DNA of 64,000 nucleotides from a virus: positions 1-64,000 of the IMG/VR virus record IMGVR_UViG_3300028800_000064, one strand, 5' to 3'. Both the position numbers and the translations under genes were made by a program. Positions 29,403-37,486 of this stretch are shown here, one piece after another; within the stretch, counting starts at the first letter, position 1; every line of letters starts with the position of its first letter. The notes beneath the pieces were generated by a model. It did no database searches, had not been told where the DNA came from, and saw nothing but the letters and a program-made list of their open reading frames with translations.

Positions 29403-31724
29403 GTGGCATACCAGTATCTATTTGTGGACTACGAAGCCTTCTCCCTTGTGGACTTAAAGGAAGTGGGTTTCGATAACTATGTGCATGACCCATCCACGGG
29501 TATTTCCATGCTGGGATGGGCACTCGATCACGAGGATGTAGAAATCTGGCTACCGCACGAGGGTCCCCCGCCCCAGAAGTTGATCGACGCTTTCCGCGAT
29601 CCTAAAATCATCAAGGTGGCTTGGAACGCTCGATTCGAGTGCGATGTCACGAATGTCATCATGGGTCCCCGATACGTGGCGGGCGGCCTGTTCGCGCCCA
29701 TCACCGAATACCGCGACCCCATCGTGCTCGCCCGTAATCTTTCATTGCCCGGCAAACTAGAAGATGTCGGGGCCATTTTGAAGATGCGGGAACAGAAGGA
29801 CCCGCGCGGTGATGAATTGAAAGAGATGTTTTGTATGCCGGTCAGCAAGGGTGGCGAGCTGACCTTGTTTGGGATCGCACCGCCGCTTTTTCGAAACCAC
29901 GTCAGCCATCCGAAAGAGTTTGCGGAGTACATCGCCTATTGCAAACAGGATATACGCACGGAGCGGGATTTGTGGTACCGCATGCTGAAGGTGCCGTTTC
30001 CCGAAGAGCAGTGGCGGGGCTGGCTCCTGGATCAAAAGATCAACTCCTTTGGCATGCCTGGGCGGCGCGATCTGGCCGAGAAGGGCCTGCGGCTGGCTCT
30101 TCGGTTCATCCATGACCAACGCAAGCTTCTAAAAGAGAAAACGGGCCTGGAAAATCCCAACTCCGATCCCCAAATGAAAGAGTGGGTGACGGCGCGCGGG
30201 TATCCGTGGAATTCGCTTCGCGCGCCAACGGTGCAGGCCGAGCTGAAGAAAGAAAACTCGACCCTCACGCCAGAGTGCCGAGAAGCCTTGAAAATTCGGG
30301 CATCCGCGCGCAAGTCTTCCTACACGAAGATCGAAAAATTTCTGAGCTTGCTTTCGCTTGACGACAGGCTAAGACACCAGTTTCGTTACATGGGGGCGGC
30401 GCGCACAGGCCGGTGGGCCAGCGGCGGCGGCGAAGAGTCATCCGTTCAGGTTCAGAACCTGCCGCGCGGCGAGAAAGCGGTCAAGAAAAAACTGATGTTC
30501 GCGCTGGAGCTGCTGGATCGCGAGGATTACGACGGGATTGTTCGGGAATTTACAAATACCGCGAATCCAAAGGACTCGATCACGGTGGTGGAGTTCGTCA
30601 TCACCTTGCTGCGGTCGCTGTTTCAAGCGAAGCCGGGAAAGAAAATCATCGTCGCCGACAAAAACGCCATCGAAAATCGGATGCTGGGGTGGGCTGCAGG
30701 CTGCAACGCCATTCTGGATGTCTTCCGCACCTGCAATGACTGCGGTTATTTCGTGTTCGACCTCGTCGGACAGTTTTTCTGTCCGAAGTGCGGAGGCCAT
30801 AAGAGCCGTTGTCCCTATCTTGCGTTCGGCACGCATTTGTATAGCAAATCGTACGAACAGATGTGGGCGACCTATTCAAAGGGCAACGAAGAGGAGCGGC
30901 AGAACTCGAAACCGCCGGTGCTGGGCGGAGGTTACGGCTTGGGGGGCGGCGAACTATACATCAACGAGTATGGCGACGAGGTGCGCGGCGGTCTATGGGG
31001 ATACGCGCTGACCGTCTGCGGTGTGGATATGCCGAAACAACTGGCCCATGCCGCCGTGGACGTTCTCCGCCACGCCTGGCCGGAAGTTGTCCAGCTCTGG
31101 GTCGATTTGGAAGAGGCGTTCAAACAGGTGCTGAAGCGCGGCGGCATCATCAAAGTTGGAGAAGTCACCTGGAATAAAGAGCAGCACGAGTGGTTGGAGC
31201 ACCCAACCAAAGGCAAGCAGTGTGTTATCACTTTCCGGCGCATCAAAATGGAAGGCGGCGGCTACCTCATCCGCATGGAGCTGCCTTCAGGTCGAGCACT
31301 GCATTATCTCAACGCTACTATCGAGGATGAGCCTAAAACCAGCAAAAAGACGGGAAGACAGTACACCGTTCATACGATCTACTACGACGGTATTGAGCAT
31401 AGTGCTACGCAAGATGCGACGGGCAAGAATATCAAAAAGCGGCTCAAATGGGGTCGGGTTAAGACCTACGGCGGCAAGCTGTGTGAGAACGCAATTCAGG
31501 CGATGTCGCGCGACGATCTGCTGAATAGCATGTTCTTGGCCGACGATATGGGTTTCGATATGTGGGGCCTGTTTCACGACGAGATCGCGGCGGAGGTGGA
31601 CGATTCTCTGTTCGGGCTGCGGCTTGAAGATTTGATCTGGTGTATGAGTCAGGTGCCGGTCTGGGCTCCTGGCCTGTTGCTGGGCGCGGAAGGATACGAA
31701 AGCAGCGTGTACAAGAAAGGGTGA
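29403..31724 (+). CDS. DNA polymerase A family with zinc-ribbon insert
   Basis: A 773-residue replicative polymerase from GTG 29403. N-terminal 3'-5' exonuclease: VDYEAFSLVDL (near residue 7), VAWNARFECD (near 75) and YCKQDIRTERDLW (near 180). Polymerase: ARTGRWASGGG (near 335), motif A VADKNAIENRMLGWAAG (near 417), motif B region VLGGGYGLGGG (near 506) and motif C LFHDEIAAEV (near 724). Between motif A and the fingers lies an extra zinc ribbon, CNDCG and CPKCGGHKSRC (about 443-470), which I do not know from T7-type enzymes. It works with the primase-helicase and SSB encoded downstream. Confidence 0.9.
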   Translation: MAYQYLFVDYEAFSLVDLKEVGFDNYVHDPSTGISMLGWALDHEDVEIWLPHEGPPPQKLIDAFRDPKIIKVAWNARFECDVTNVIMGPRYVAGGLFAPITEYRDPIVLARNLSLPGKLEDVGAILKMREQKDPRGDELKEMFCMPVSKGGELTLFGIAPPLFRNHVSHPKEFAEYIAYCKQDIRTERDLWYRMLKVPFPEEQWRGWLLDQKINSFGMPGRRDLAEKGLRLALRFIHDQRKLLKEKTGLENPNSDPQMKEWVTARGYPWNSLRAPTVQAELKKENSTLTPECREALKIRASARKSSYTKIEKFLSLLSLDDRLRHQFRYMGAARTGRWASGGGEESSVQVQNLPRGEKAVKKKLMFALELLDREDYDGIVREFTNTANPKDSITVVEFVITLLRSLFQAKPGKKIIVADKNAIENRMLGWAAGCNAILDVFRTCNDCGYFVFDLVGQFFCPKCGGHKSRCPYLAFGTHLYSKSYEQMWATYSKGNEEERQNSKPPVLGGGYGLGGGELYINEYGDEVRGGLWGYALTVCGVDMPKQLAHAAVDVLRHAWPEVVQLWVDLEEAFKQVLKRGGIIKVGEVTWNKEQHEWLEHPTKGKQCVITFRRIKMEGGGYLIRMELPSGRALHYLNATIEDEPKTSKKTGRQYTVHTIYYDGIEHSATQDATGKNIKKRLKWGRVKTYGGKLCENAIQAMSRDDLLNSMFLADDMGFDMWGLFHDEIAAEVDDSLFGLRLEDLIWCMSQVPVWAPGLLLGAEGYESSVYKKG

Positions 31725-31727
31725 ACC

Positions 31728-31985
31728 ATGGCATGGTCCCAGGAAGAGAATGAGAAAAGGCGGTTGGAACTGGAACGCCGAGAAGCCGAGGTGGCGGCCC
31801 AAGTGGACGGTCACTATTGTGCCGATTGGGATGAAATGGCGGTCAGTGCCTGGACGCTAGAATATGACTGCTGCATTTGCTACAAAAAATCGCTTTTGGG
31901 CCGGGTTATCAATTGGTTTGTGAAGGCCCGGTATGACTTCTACTACCGTTGGAAAATTCGCCGCCGTCGTGACGAAAACTCTTGA
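31728..31985 (+). CDS. small Cys-containing basic protein
   Basis: An 85-residue protein three bases after the polymerase. An N-terminal charged helix (EENEKRRLELERREAEVA) is followed by CCICYKKSLLG and a strongly basic aromatic end (YDFYYRWKIRRRRDENS). It is perhaps membrane- or nucleic-acid-associated. No family recognised. Confidence 0.55.
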   Translation: MAWSQEENEKRRLELERREAEVAAQVDGHYCADWDEMAVSAWTLEYDCCICYKKSLLGRVINWFVKARYDFYYRWKIRRRRDENS

Positions 31986-32010
31986 CTTAGTACCAGTACT
32001 TTGGTACTAT
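31982..32010 (+). promoter_or_regulatory. sigma-70-like promoter before the ERF gene
   Basis: TTGACT at 31982-31987 and TACTAT at 32005-32010 with a 17-base spacer. The start near 32017 leaves a leader of about ten bases containing AAGGGAG before ATG 32027. The -35 overlaps the end of the preceding gene. Confidence 0.8.
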
Positions 32011-32026
32011 TGCAAAAGGGAGCGAA

Positions 32027-33274
32027 ATGCAACTTCTACCTGAGCTTCGAGAAGCTGTCGCAAGAAATGGCGCAATCTGGGAAGGTGTTCAGGAGAGTCT
32101 TCCTCCAGCTCTTCCGGACGTTTGCTTCATTAACCCAACCACGGGTCACAGACTCTCGGTCCCGTTCAACCCTATTAGTGTTGAACCTCTGCTGTTGGCT
32201 GCACAAATTTCTTACGTGTTGACGCTGGATACTGGCAAGACGCCCGATACCTGTGAACCTAGCAAGGAGAAAACCATGACGTTGCGAGAGAAACTGCACA
32301 AAGTGTACACCGCTGTCGATCTCATCGAAAAGCGCGGCTACAACAAGGCGCAGTCCTACAAGTACATCCGATCCGCCGATGTGACCAATGCGATCCGCAA
32401 GCAACTGATAGAGCTAGGCATCTACGCGGAGATCAACTATGACTTCGTGGGCACTCCATACACCATTGCGCGGGCAAGGGAAAAGGACGCGCCATTCACT
32501 GCCGTCAACGTGCGCTGCACGATTGTGTTTCACGATCTGGAGATGCACGAGACGATCACCAGCAGCGGCCTGGGCACTGGGGCCGATACGGGCGACAAGG
32601 CGGCATACAAGGCCCAGACAGGCGCGTTGAAATACGCCCTAAAGAACGCCTTTCTCGTGCCCGATGAGGCTGATCCCGAGGCGGATGAGTCCGTGGACGA
32701 GGGGTACAATGCCCATCCAGCCGTTCAGGATGAGATTCCAGACTTCCAGGATGCCCGCCACGCGGCTCCACGGGCCAACGCCGCCCCAAAAGCCAAGAGT
32801 GCGCCAGCAGCTCGCCCAGAAGCCCCGCTGCCCCAAGCCAGCCCGTTTCAAGACGTGCCCTTGGGTACCGCAGCACCCTCTACCGCCTCGCAGGATGGCA
32901 CGAGCCCTGCCCCGGCTGCGGAGGCCCCCGAGACGACTTCGGTTGCGCCGACTGCGGTTCGTGAACCTGGGGACGAACCTGCTGATGATCGACTGCCCAC
33001 GGAAGAGGAGATGGCGATCTATCGCAAGGAGTTTACCAAGCTTGCCGACGATCTTTCGACCGAAGGCAAACTGAAATCAGGCAAGTCTCTGCCGATCAAC
33101 CGGAAACTGATGGTGTTCCTACTAAGCGTCACTGGGTCCACCGCCCCCAAAGATATCACCAAAGCCGGGTGGGATAAATTTTTCCAGAAAGTGAACACTA
33201 CGAAAGCCCAAAAGGATTTGGTGTATCTCGCAGAGAAGGTGAACGAAGCCAACGGGATTGAAGCCAAGAAATAA
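32027..33274 (+). CDS. ERF-family single-strand annealing protein
   Basis: A 415-residue protein. Residues about 84-215 form the ERF domain: LREKLHKVYTAVDLIEKRG, then YKYIRSADVTNAIRKQLIELG and the ending ALKYALKNAFLVPDEADPEAD. A disordered Ala/Pro-rich linker (about 225-310) leads to a helical C-terminal domain. It anneals complementary strands in phage recombination. ATG 32027 fits the promoter and ribosome site AAGGGAG. A second in-frame start, ATG 32276, has its own AAGGAG site and begins exactly at the ERF domain, so an 83-residue N-terminal extension may be made or omitted. Confidence 0.8.
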   Translation: MQLLPELREAVARNGAIWEGVQESLPPALPDVCFINPTTGHRLSVPFNPISVEPLLLAAQISYVLTLDTGKTPDTCEPSKEKTMTLREKLHKVYTAVDLIEKRGYNKAQSYKYIRSADVTNAIRKQLIELGIYAEINYDFVGTPYTIARAREKDAPFTAVNVRCTIVFHDLEMHETITSSGLGTGADTGDKAAYKAQTGALKYALKNAFLVPDEADPEADESVDEGYNAHPAVQDEIPDFQDARHAAPRANAAPKAKSAPAARPEAPLPQASPFQDVPLGTAAPSTASQDGTSPAPAAEAPETTSVAPTAVREPGDEPADDRLPTEEEMAIYRKEFTKLADDLSTEGKLKSGKSLPINRKLMVFLLSVTGSTAPKDITKAGWDKFFQKVNTTKAQKDLVYLAEKVNEANGIEAKK

Positions 33275-33283
33275 CCAGGAGGC

Positions 33284-33589
33284 ATGGTCATTATGACACG
33301 CAATGAGGTGTACCAAATCATCGACGTAGAGCGAAACTATCAAAATGATAAGTACCCGGCCAGTGTAGAACTCAGCAGTGGCCAAATGCGGCGGTTTCGC
33401 GATTTGGATGTGACTCCTGGCATTCTGCTGCTGGACGCATATGTTCGCAAAGCACAGGACGCTTGGGTGGAGTCGGCATCCTCCAACTTAAAGGCTTTAC
33501 AGCAGGTTGCCAAGGTGGCAGCTATCGCAGTACGCATTTTGGAACGGGCGGGCGGTAGTGAGGAGTTGTTGACCAAAGGTTTGCGGTAA
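33284..33589 (+). CDS. hypothetical phage replication-region protein
   Basis: A 101-residue protein behind CCAGGAGG. It begins TRNEVYQIIDVERNYQNDKY and ends with a helix LKALQQVAKVAAIAVRILERAGG. This layout occurs in a family of small phage proteins beside recombination genes. I do not know its function. It lies between the ERF and SSB genes. Confidence 0.6.
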   Translation: MVIMTRNEVYQIIDVERNYQNDKYPASVELSSGQMRRFRDLDVTPGILLLDAYVRKAQDAWVESASSNLKALQQVAKVAAIAVRILERAGGSEELLTKGLR

Positions 33590-33632
33590 GATACGACCCG
33601 AAAGGGTAAACTCAAAAACAGGATGGTGTAGC

Positions 33633-34082
33633 ATGTCTTCAGTGAACAAAGCTATTTTGGTGGGCAGGCTCGGCAAGGACCCAGAAGCGCGGTATACACA
33701 GGGCGGCGCAGCTGTCGCCAATTTCAGTCTCGCGACCGACGAATCATACAAGGACGCTTCTGGCGAGAGGCAGAAGAAAACCGAATGGCACAACATCGTC
33801 GTGTGGGGACCCTCTGTCGATAAGTTCGTAGTACCGTATCTGCACAAGGGCGACCTGGTTTACATTGAAGGCAAGCTCCAGACCCGTTCGTGGGATGACA
33901 AGGGAGGAAACAAGCGGTACACCACGGAAATCAACGTCACCGAGATCAAGAGCCTCTCGACCGGCGACAAAAATTCCAGTGGCACCCCTGCCGCGCGGCA
34001 GGGACAGGCCAATACAAAACCCGCAGCTGCCGCTCCCGCCGGGCGCAGCGCAGAAGTATCTGACGAAGACCTTCCGTTCTAA
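33633..34082 (+). CDS. ssb: single-stranded DNA-binding protein
   Basis: A 149-residue SSB. The OB fold starts VNKAILVGRLGKDPEARYT, continues with FSLATDESYKD, KKTEWHNIVVWG and GDLVYIEGKLQTRSW, and is followed by a disordered linker and the acidic tip DEDLPF used to recruit partner proteins. It coats single-stranded DNA during phage replication and recombination. A GTAAGATAC...ACCCGAAAGGGT hairpin lies just upstream. Confidence 0.95.
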   Translation: MSSVNKAILVGRLGKDPEARYTQGGAAVANFSLATDESYKDASGERQKKTEWHNIVVWGPSVDKFVVPYLHKGDLVYIEGKLQTRSWDDKGGNKRYTTEINVTEIKSLSTGDKNSSGTPAARQGQANTKPAAAAPAGRSAEVSDEDLPF

Positions 34083-34097
34083 CAGGAGACACCTAGA

Positions 34098-34268
34098 ATG
34101 GTTGCAAAGATTTTCACCCTTGTCTGGTCTGGACTGTGGCAGGGGTTCGGCGTAGAGTTGTCTTTCCTGGTGCTCTGGGTCTTCTGGCACTTCCTGCACA
34201 GCAGGATGGCGCACAAGTTTGATCCGGAGCATCTCTTTCATCGCATTCACGACTACTTCACCCAGTGA
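34098..34268 (+). CDS. 56-residue membrane protein
   Basis: ATG 34098 follows AACAGGAG and opens a 56-codon frame. One transmembrane helix is evident (VELSFLVLWVFWHFLH, about residues 18-34), preceded by an amphipathic Trp-rich start and followed by a His/Asp-rich tail (DPEHLFHRIHDYF). It ends eight bases before the helicase start. Function unknown. Confidence 0.6.
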   Translation: MVAKIFTLVWSGLWQGFGVELSFLVLWVFWHFLHSRMAHKFDPEHLFHRIHDYFTQ

Positions 34269-34275
34269 GGCTCTT

Positions 34276-35871
34276 GTGGCTGAAATCGAGCTGAACCCAG
34301 ACCAGCAGGCGGTTATCGCCGACTATCGGGGAGCGCGATCCGTCGTGGCAGGGCCGGGTAGTGGAAAAACGGCCACCATGGTACGGCTGATCCGCAAGTT
34401 GCTGGACGCGGGGGTTCCGGCTTCGGAAATTCGAGCCGTCACCTTCTCGAAAGAGATGGCGCAGACGCTGGAGAAGCGCGTCGGGGTGAAAGGTGTGGTG
34501 TCTACTTTTCACAGCTTGGGGTATCTGATCTGTTCCGAGACGGAGCGCAAACCTGTCGAGCCTGAGCTGCGGCATCGGTTGATGTCGAAACTGGTGCGCA
34601 AGTGGAATTTGGAGTACAAAGAGCTGGACAGCTTCATTGCCACCATGCGGCGGCAAAACGTCGGCCCAGATGAGGCAATAGAAGCGAGTGAGACTGGCGA
34701 TCTTCCCCATGCTCTTGCTTATGCTTTCGGCGAGTACGAACAGGTGCGAGCGCAAGAGGGGTGGATGGACTTTGACAGCATGCTTCGCGATTCTGTAGAT
34801 TTGCTGGAGCGCAATTTGCAGGCGCGGGCGCGGTGGCAACCACAATACTTGATTGTAGACGAGGCCCAGGATACGGACGATCTGCAGTGGCGCATGATGC
34901 AACTGATGTCGGAGAAACACGGCAACATCACGGTCGTGGGCGATCCCAACCAAGCGATCTACGGGTTTCGCGGAGCCAAGCCTGACAACATTACCAATTT
35001 TCAACAGTGGTTCCCCTCGGGACGAAAGTTCTATCTCGGGCAGAACTATAGAAGCACGCAAACCATCGTAAACTTCGTGCGCGAGAATGCTCCGGAGGAT
35101 ACGCCGGTTGAGTTGCTGAACCGGATGCGCGCGGCGCGGGAAATCAAAGGATCGCCTATCGGCCTGAAGATGTACTGGTCAGAGGAAGCTGAAGCCGAGT
35201 CGGCGCTCAAACTGGCGCAAAAAGACCCGCTCAATAGTGTCATTCTTGCCCGTACGAATCGCACTGTAGGGTTGCTGGAGCGGCTTTGTAATCGGTACCA
35301 CATTCGATATCATCTGTTGGGGAAGTCTGGTTTTTGGAAGCAAAACGAAATTCGCAAAGCTGTTGAGGCGTTGAAGCAGTATCCGATGATTTCTATAGAC
35401 GCTGGTTTCAATCTCACGCTGCCGGGGATCGAATCGAAATACGCGGTCGAGGACCGCACGGATCGAGACAACGACGCTCTCGAAAATCTCAAGGTTCTGC
35501 GCTTGATTGGAAAAGATTTTCGCATGGCGAAAGAGTTCGTGGTCTACGCCAACAAAATGATCCATCGACGCAATGACCCGCGAGGCGTGTCGATCTCAAC
35601 CGTTCACCAGGCCAAGGGCGGCGAATGGCGTTCGGTATATCTTCTCGGGGCCAGCGCCAAAGGTTTTCCGCATCCAAAGGGCGATCCCAAGGAGGAGAAA
35701 CGCATCTATTTCGTGGCGGTAAGCCGGGCGATAGACACCCTGCGCATTTCGTTTGCAGGAACCCCGTCGTTATACTTGCGACGGTATTTGACGAACGAGA
35801 TCATGGACAAGCTGCGCGATCATGCAACAGAAGTGGACCGGCTACAAGAACAAACACAACTTTTTTCGTGA
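34276..35871 (+). CDS. UvrD/Rep-like superfamily 1 helicase
   Basis: A 531-residue helicase, starting at GTG 34276 behind GTGAGG. The motifs are in order: Q-motif LNPDQQAVIADY, I GPGSGKTATM (near residue 25), II VDEAQDTDD (near 193), III GDPNQAIYGFRG (near 221), IV QNYRSTQTIV (near 255), V STVHQAKGGEW (near 440) and VI FVAVSRAIDTLRI (near 478). It is shorter than UvrD (720) because parts of the 1B/2B subdomains are reduced. It likely unwinds DNA in replication or recombination together with the Cas4-like nuclease encoded next. Confidence 0.9.
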   Translation: MAEIELNPDQQAVIADYRGARSVVAGPGSGKTATMVRLIRKLLDAGVPASEIRAVTFSKEMAQTLEKRVGVKGVVSTFHSLGYLICSETERKPVEPELRHRLMSKLVRKWNLEYKELDSFIATMRRQNVGPDEAIEASETGDLPHALAYAFGEYEQVRAQEGWMDFDSMLRDSVDLLERNLQARARWQPQYLIVDEAQDTDDLQWRMMQLMSEKHGNITVVGDPNQAIYGFRGAKPDNITNFQQWFPSGRKFYLGQNYRSTQTIVNFVRENAPEDTPVELLNRMRAAREIKGSPIGLKMYWSEEAEAESALKLAQKDPLNSVILARTNRTVGLLERLCNRYHIRYHLLGKSGFWKQNEIRKAVEALKQYPMISIDAGFNLTLPGIESKYAVEDRTDRDNDALENLKVLRLIGKDFRMAKEFVVYANKMIHRRNDPRGVSISTVHQAKGGEWRSVYLLGASAKGFPHPKGDPKEEKRIYFVAVSRAIDTLRISFAGTPSLYLRRYLTNEIMDKLRDHATEVDRLQEQTQLFS

Positions 35872-35878
35872 GGTTAAA

Positions 35879-37003
35879 ATGAGCAGCATGAAACCGCATC
35901 TATACATCAACAGCAAGGGCTACTTTGTTACCCGCCACTCATACAGCGGCAGCGATTCGTTTAACTACTGCGCGCGGAAATACTACCTAGAGCGCGTGCA
36001 GGGGTGGTCGGAGAAGGTGGTGCGGTCGGCCACATTCTTCGGCACCGCTTTGGAAAAAGCAGTGACGTTCTGGCACCAGCATCGGCAAGATACTGCCGCC
36101 GCTGTCGCGGAGTTCGTTCGCTTGTGGGCGGAACACAAAGACAAACCATACACCTACTCCAAGACCGATCTCGACTGGGACCGGCTCAACCTGACAGGTC
36201 AGGAGCTGCTGCGGCTGTACACGATCCGCTATCCCACGTTCCCTTACGTGGTCAATAACCCGCTCGATTTTCAGGTGGAGACCAACTTCGAAGTGTTCCC
36301 CGGCACCAAGCTGGCAGGCATCGAATTCACTTCGTACATCGATCTTGTCGCCCAGATGAAAGACAAATTCGAACCGATCATCATCGATATGAAAACGTCG
36401 GGCAAGGATGTACCCGAGTTCACAGTGTTGGACCCGCAGTTGCGAAGTTACTCCTGGGTGAAGAGCTGGCCGAATGTGGCGTTCTTGTGGTTCCGGAAGA
36501 TGGGTCGCACGATCTCCAAGGGGGATACTGTGACGTTCCTGGAGCCGTATGCCGATCTGCAGCCGGGCGATAACGCGATTGTTTTGGCGACAGATGATTT
36601 CGGCATCTGGGTCACGCAAAACCAACGAGTGGTGGATGAGATCGATGCTCAGTTTAAGGGGGAAAGCAAAGCTGTGAAGGCGGCGCGGCAAGCGTACATC
36701 GAAGCCAACTCAAGTCACGCACCTGAGCGGGTCATCACCAAGCAGAGAGTGCAGTTCAAAATGGCGGTCATCACTCCCGAGAGCGCCGAAGATATAGGTC
36801 GGTCGATCAAGAGGGATATCGTCAACATCGTTGGGGCCAACGAAAAGGAATTCTGGCCGATGCAATCGGGTGTTAGGTTCCCGAACGAAAAGTGCCCGAA
36901 CTGCGCGATGCGCGGAATCTGTGCTGGCAAACCGGAGCTGCGGGACACGCTCCTAGTTCGAAAGCAACTGGATGAGTTTGACTTTGGCAAGGAAAGCGAG
37001 TAG
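35879..37003 (+). CDS. Cas4/AddB-like PD-(D/E)XK nuclease with Fe-S cysteines
   Basis: A 374-residue nuclease from ATG 35879 behind GTGAGG. An N-terminal cysteine (SFNYCARKYYLERVQ, near residue 32) and three C-terminal cysteines in EKCPNCAMRGIC (near 337) match the four ligands of a Cas4/AddB iron-sulfur cluster. The catalytic core has the strand PIIIDMKTSG (D..K, near 168). It probably trims DNA ends for recombination alongside the upstream helicase, as AddAB does. No CRISPR array is present, so this is not a CRISPR adaptation gene. Confidence 0.8.
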   Translation: MSSMKPHLYINSKGYFVTRHSYSGSDSFNYCARKYYLERVQGWSEKVVRSATFFGTALEKAVTFWHQHRQDTAAAVAEFVRLWAEHKDKPYTYSKTDLDWDRLNLTGQELLRLYTIRYPTFPYVVNNPLDFQVETNFEVFPGTKLAGIEFTSYIDLVAQMKDKFEPIIIDMKTSGKDVPEFTVLDPQLRSYSWVKSWPNVAFLWFRKMGRTISKGDTVTFLEPYADLQPGDNAIVLATDDFGIWVTQNQRVVDEIDAQFKGESKAVKAARQAYIEANSSHAPERVITKQRVQFKMAVITPESAEDIGRSIKRDIVNIVGANEKEFWPMQSGVRFPNEKCPNCAMRGICAGKPELRDTLLVRKQLDEFDFGKESE

Positions 37004-37006
37004 AAT
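36978..37006 (+). promoter_or_regulatory. sigma-70-like promoter giving a leaderless transcript
   Basis: TTGACT at 36978-36983 and TAGAAT at 37001-37006 with a 17-base spacer. It overlaps the end of the nuclease gene; the stop TAG is part of the -10. Only five bases separate the -10 from ATG 37012, so the start point should be at or inside the ATG. Confidence 0.7.
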
Positions 37007-37011
37007 ACACC

Positions 37012-37395
37012 ATGCCTAAGCGGATCGTGGACGGGGACGCCCTCTGGCTCTCCGAAAAAGTGCGCAGCTTGCCAGAAGAGTTTCGCCTTCACTACGCCAA
37101 TTGGATTCCTTTGGCGCGGGAGAACGGCGTCTTCGAAGCGAGTCCGCAACGCATACAGGCCCAAGTTTACAGTTATCTTAGGCCAAATTTCACTGTAGCA
37201 AGCGTGCAGCGCGTGCTTAACGCACTGGTACGCGCCGGGCTCGTACGGCTGTACGACGCCGACGGCAAAACTTGGGGATATTTTGTCGGAATGGATAAAC
37301 CCGGTAGGTTGCCTGAATTGAGATACATAGAGCGGTATAAGAACCTGCCGCCCAACCCACCCCAATGGGTCATTAACGGGACTGATCCGGAGTAG
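37012..37395 (+). CDS. winged-helix protein, possible replication initiator
   Basis: A 127-residue protein with a winged-helix pattern: WLSEKVRSLPEEFRLHYANWIPLAREN, then VQRVLNALVRAGLVRLYDADGKTWGYFVG. Similar N-terminal domains occur in phage replication proteins that bind origins. It appears leaderless (see promoter at 36978). A perfect palindrome covers its stop codon and tandem TTAGG-like repeats follow, so it may act on an origin right there. The role is inferred. Confidence 0.6.
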   Translation: MPKRIVDGDALWLSEKVRSLPEEFRLHYANWIPLARENGVFEASPQRIQAQVYSYLRPNFTVASVQRVLNALVRAGLVRLYDADGKTWGYFVGMDKPGRLPELRYIERYKNLPPNPPQWVINGTDPE

Positions 37396-37409
37396 TCCGG
37401 ACTACTCCG
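37388..37409 (+). repeat. perfect 22-bp palindrome
   Basis: CGGAGTAGTCC at 37388-37398 is followed at once by its reverse complement, ending at 37409. It includes the TAG stop of the winged-helix gene. No T run follows, and a 22-base palindrome with no loop is poor as a terminator, so it looks like a binding site for a dimer, perhaps the protein just encoded. Confidence 0.75.
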
Positions 37410-37445
37410 TAATACTCGCCGAGGGTTTGGTTTGGTCTGGATAGG

Positions 37446-37472
37446 GATTAGGTTTAGGATTAGGTTTAGGAG
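37446..37472 (+). repeat. tandem GGATTAGGTTTA repeats, possible origin
   Basis: Two copies of the 12-base unit GGATTAGGTTTA stand in tandem, with a third partial GGAGCC following. The stretch is G/T-rich on the plus strand, unlike its surroundings, and lies in the 91-base gap between the winged-helix gene and the gene before the primase-helicase. With the palindrome next to it, this could be a replication origin with short iterons. Confidence 0.5.
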
Positions 37473-37486
37473 CCGGAGGCCCAGAG

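Noticed and set aside
32001-32222. Alternative 73-codon frame overlapping the start of the ERF gene
   Set aside because: It starts inside the -35/-10 promoter region and ends without features; the ERF frame has promoter, ribosome site and domain.
35879-37003. Cas4-like nuclease as part of a CRISPR-Cas system
   Set aside because: No repeat-spacer array or other cas gene is present; the neighbour is a UvrD-like helicase, which fits a recombination role.
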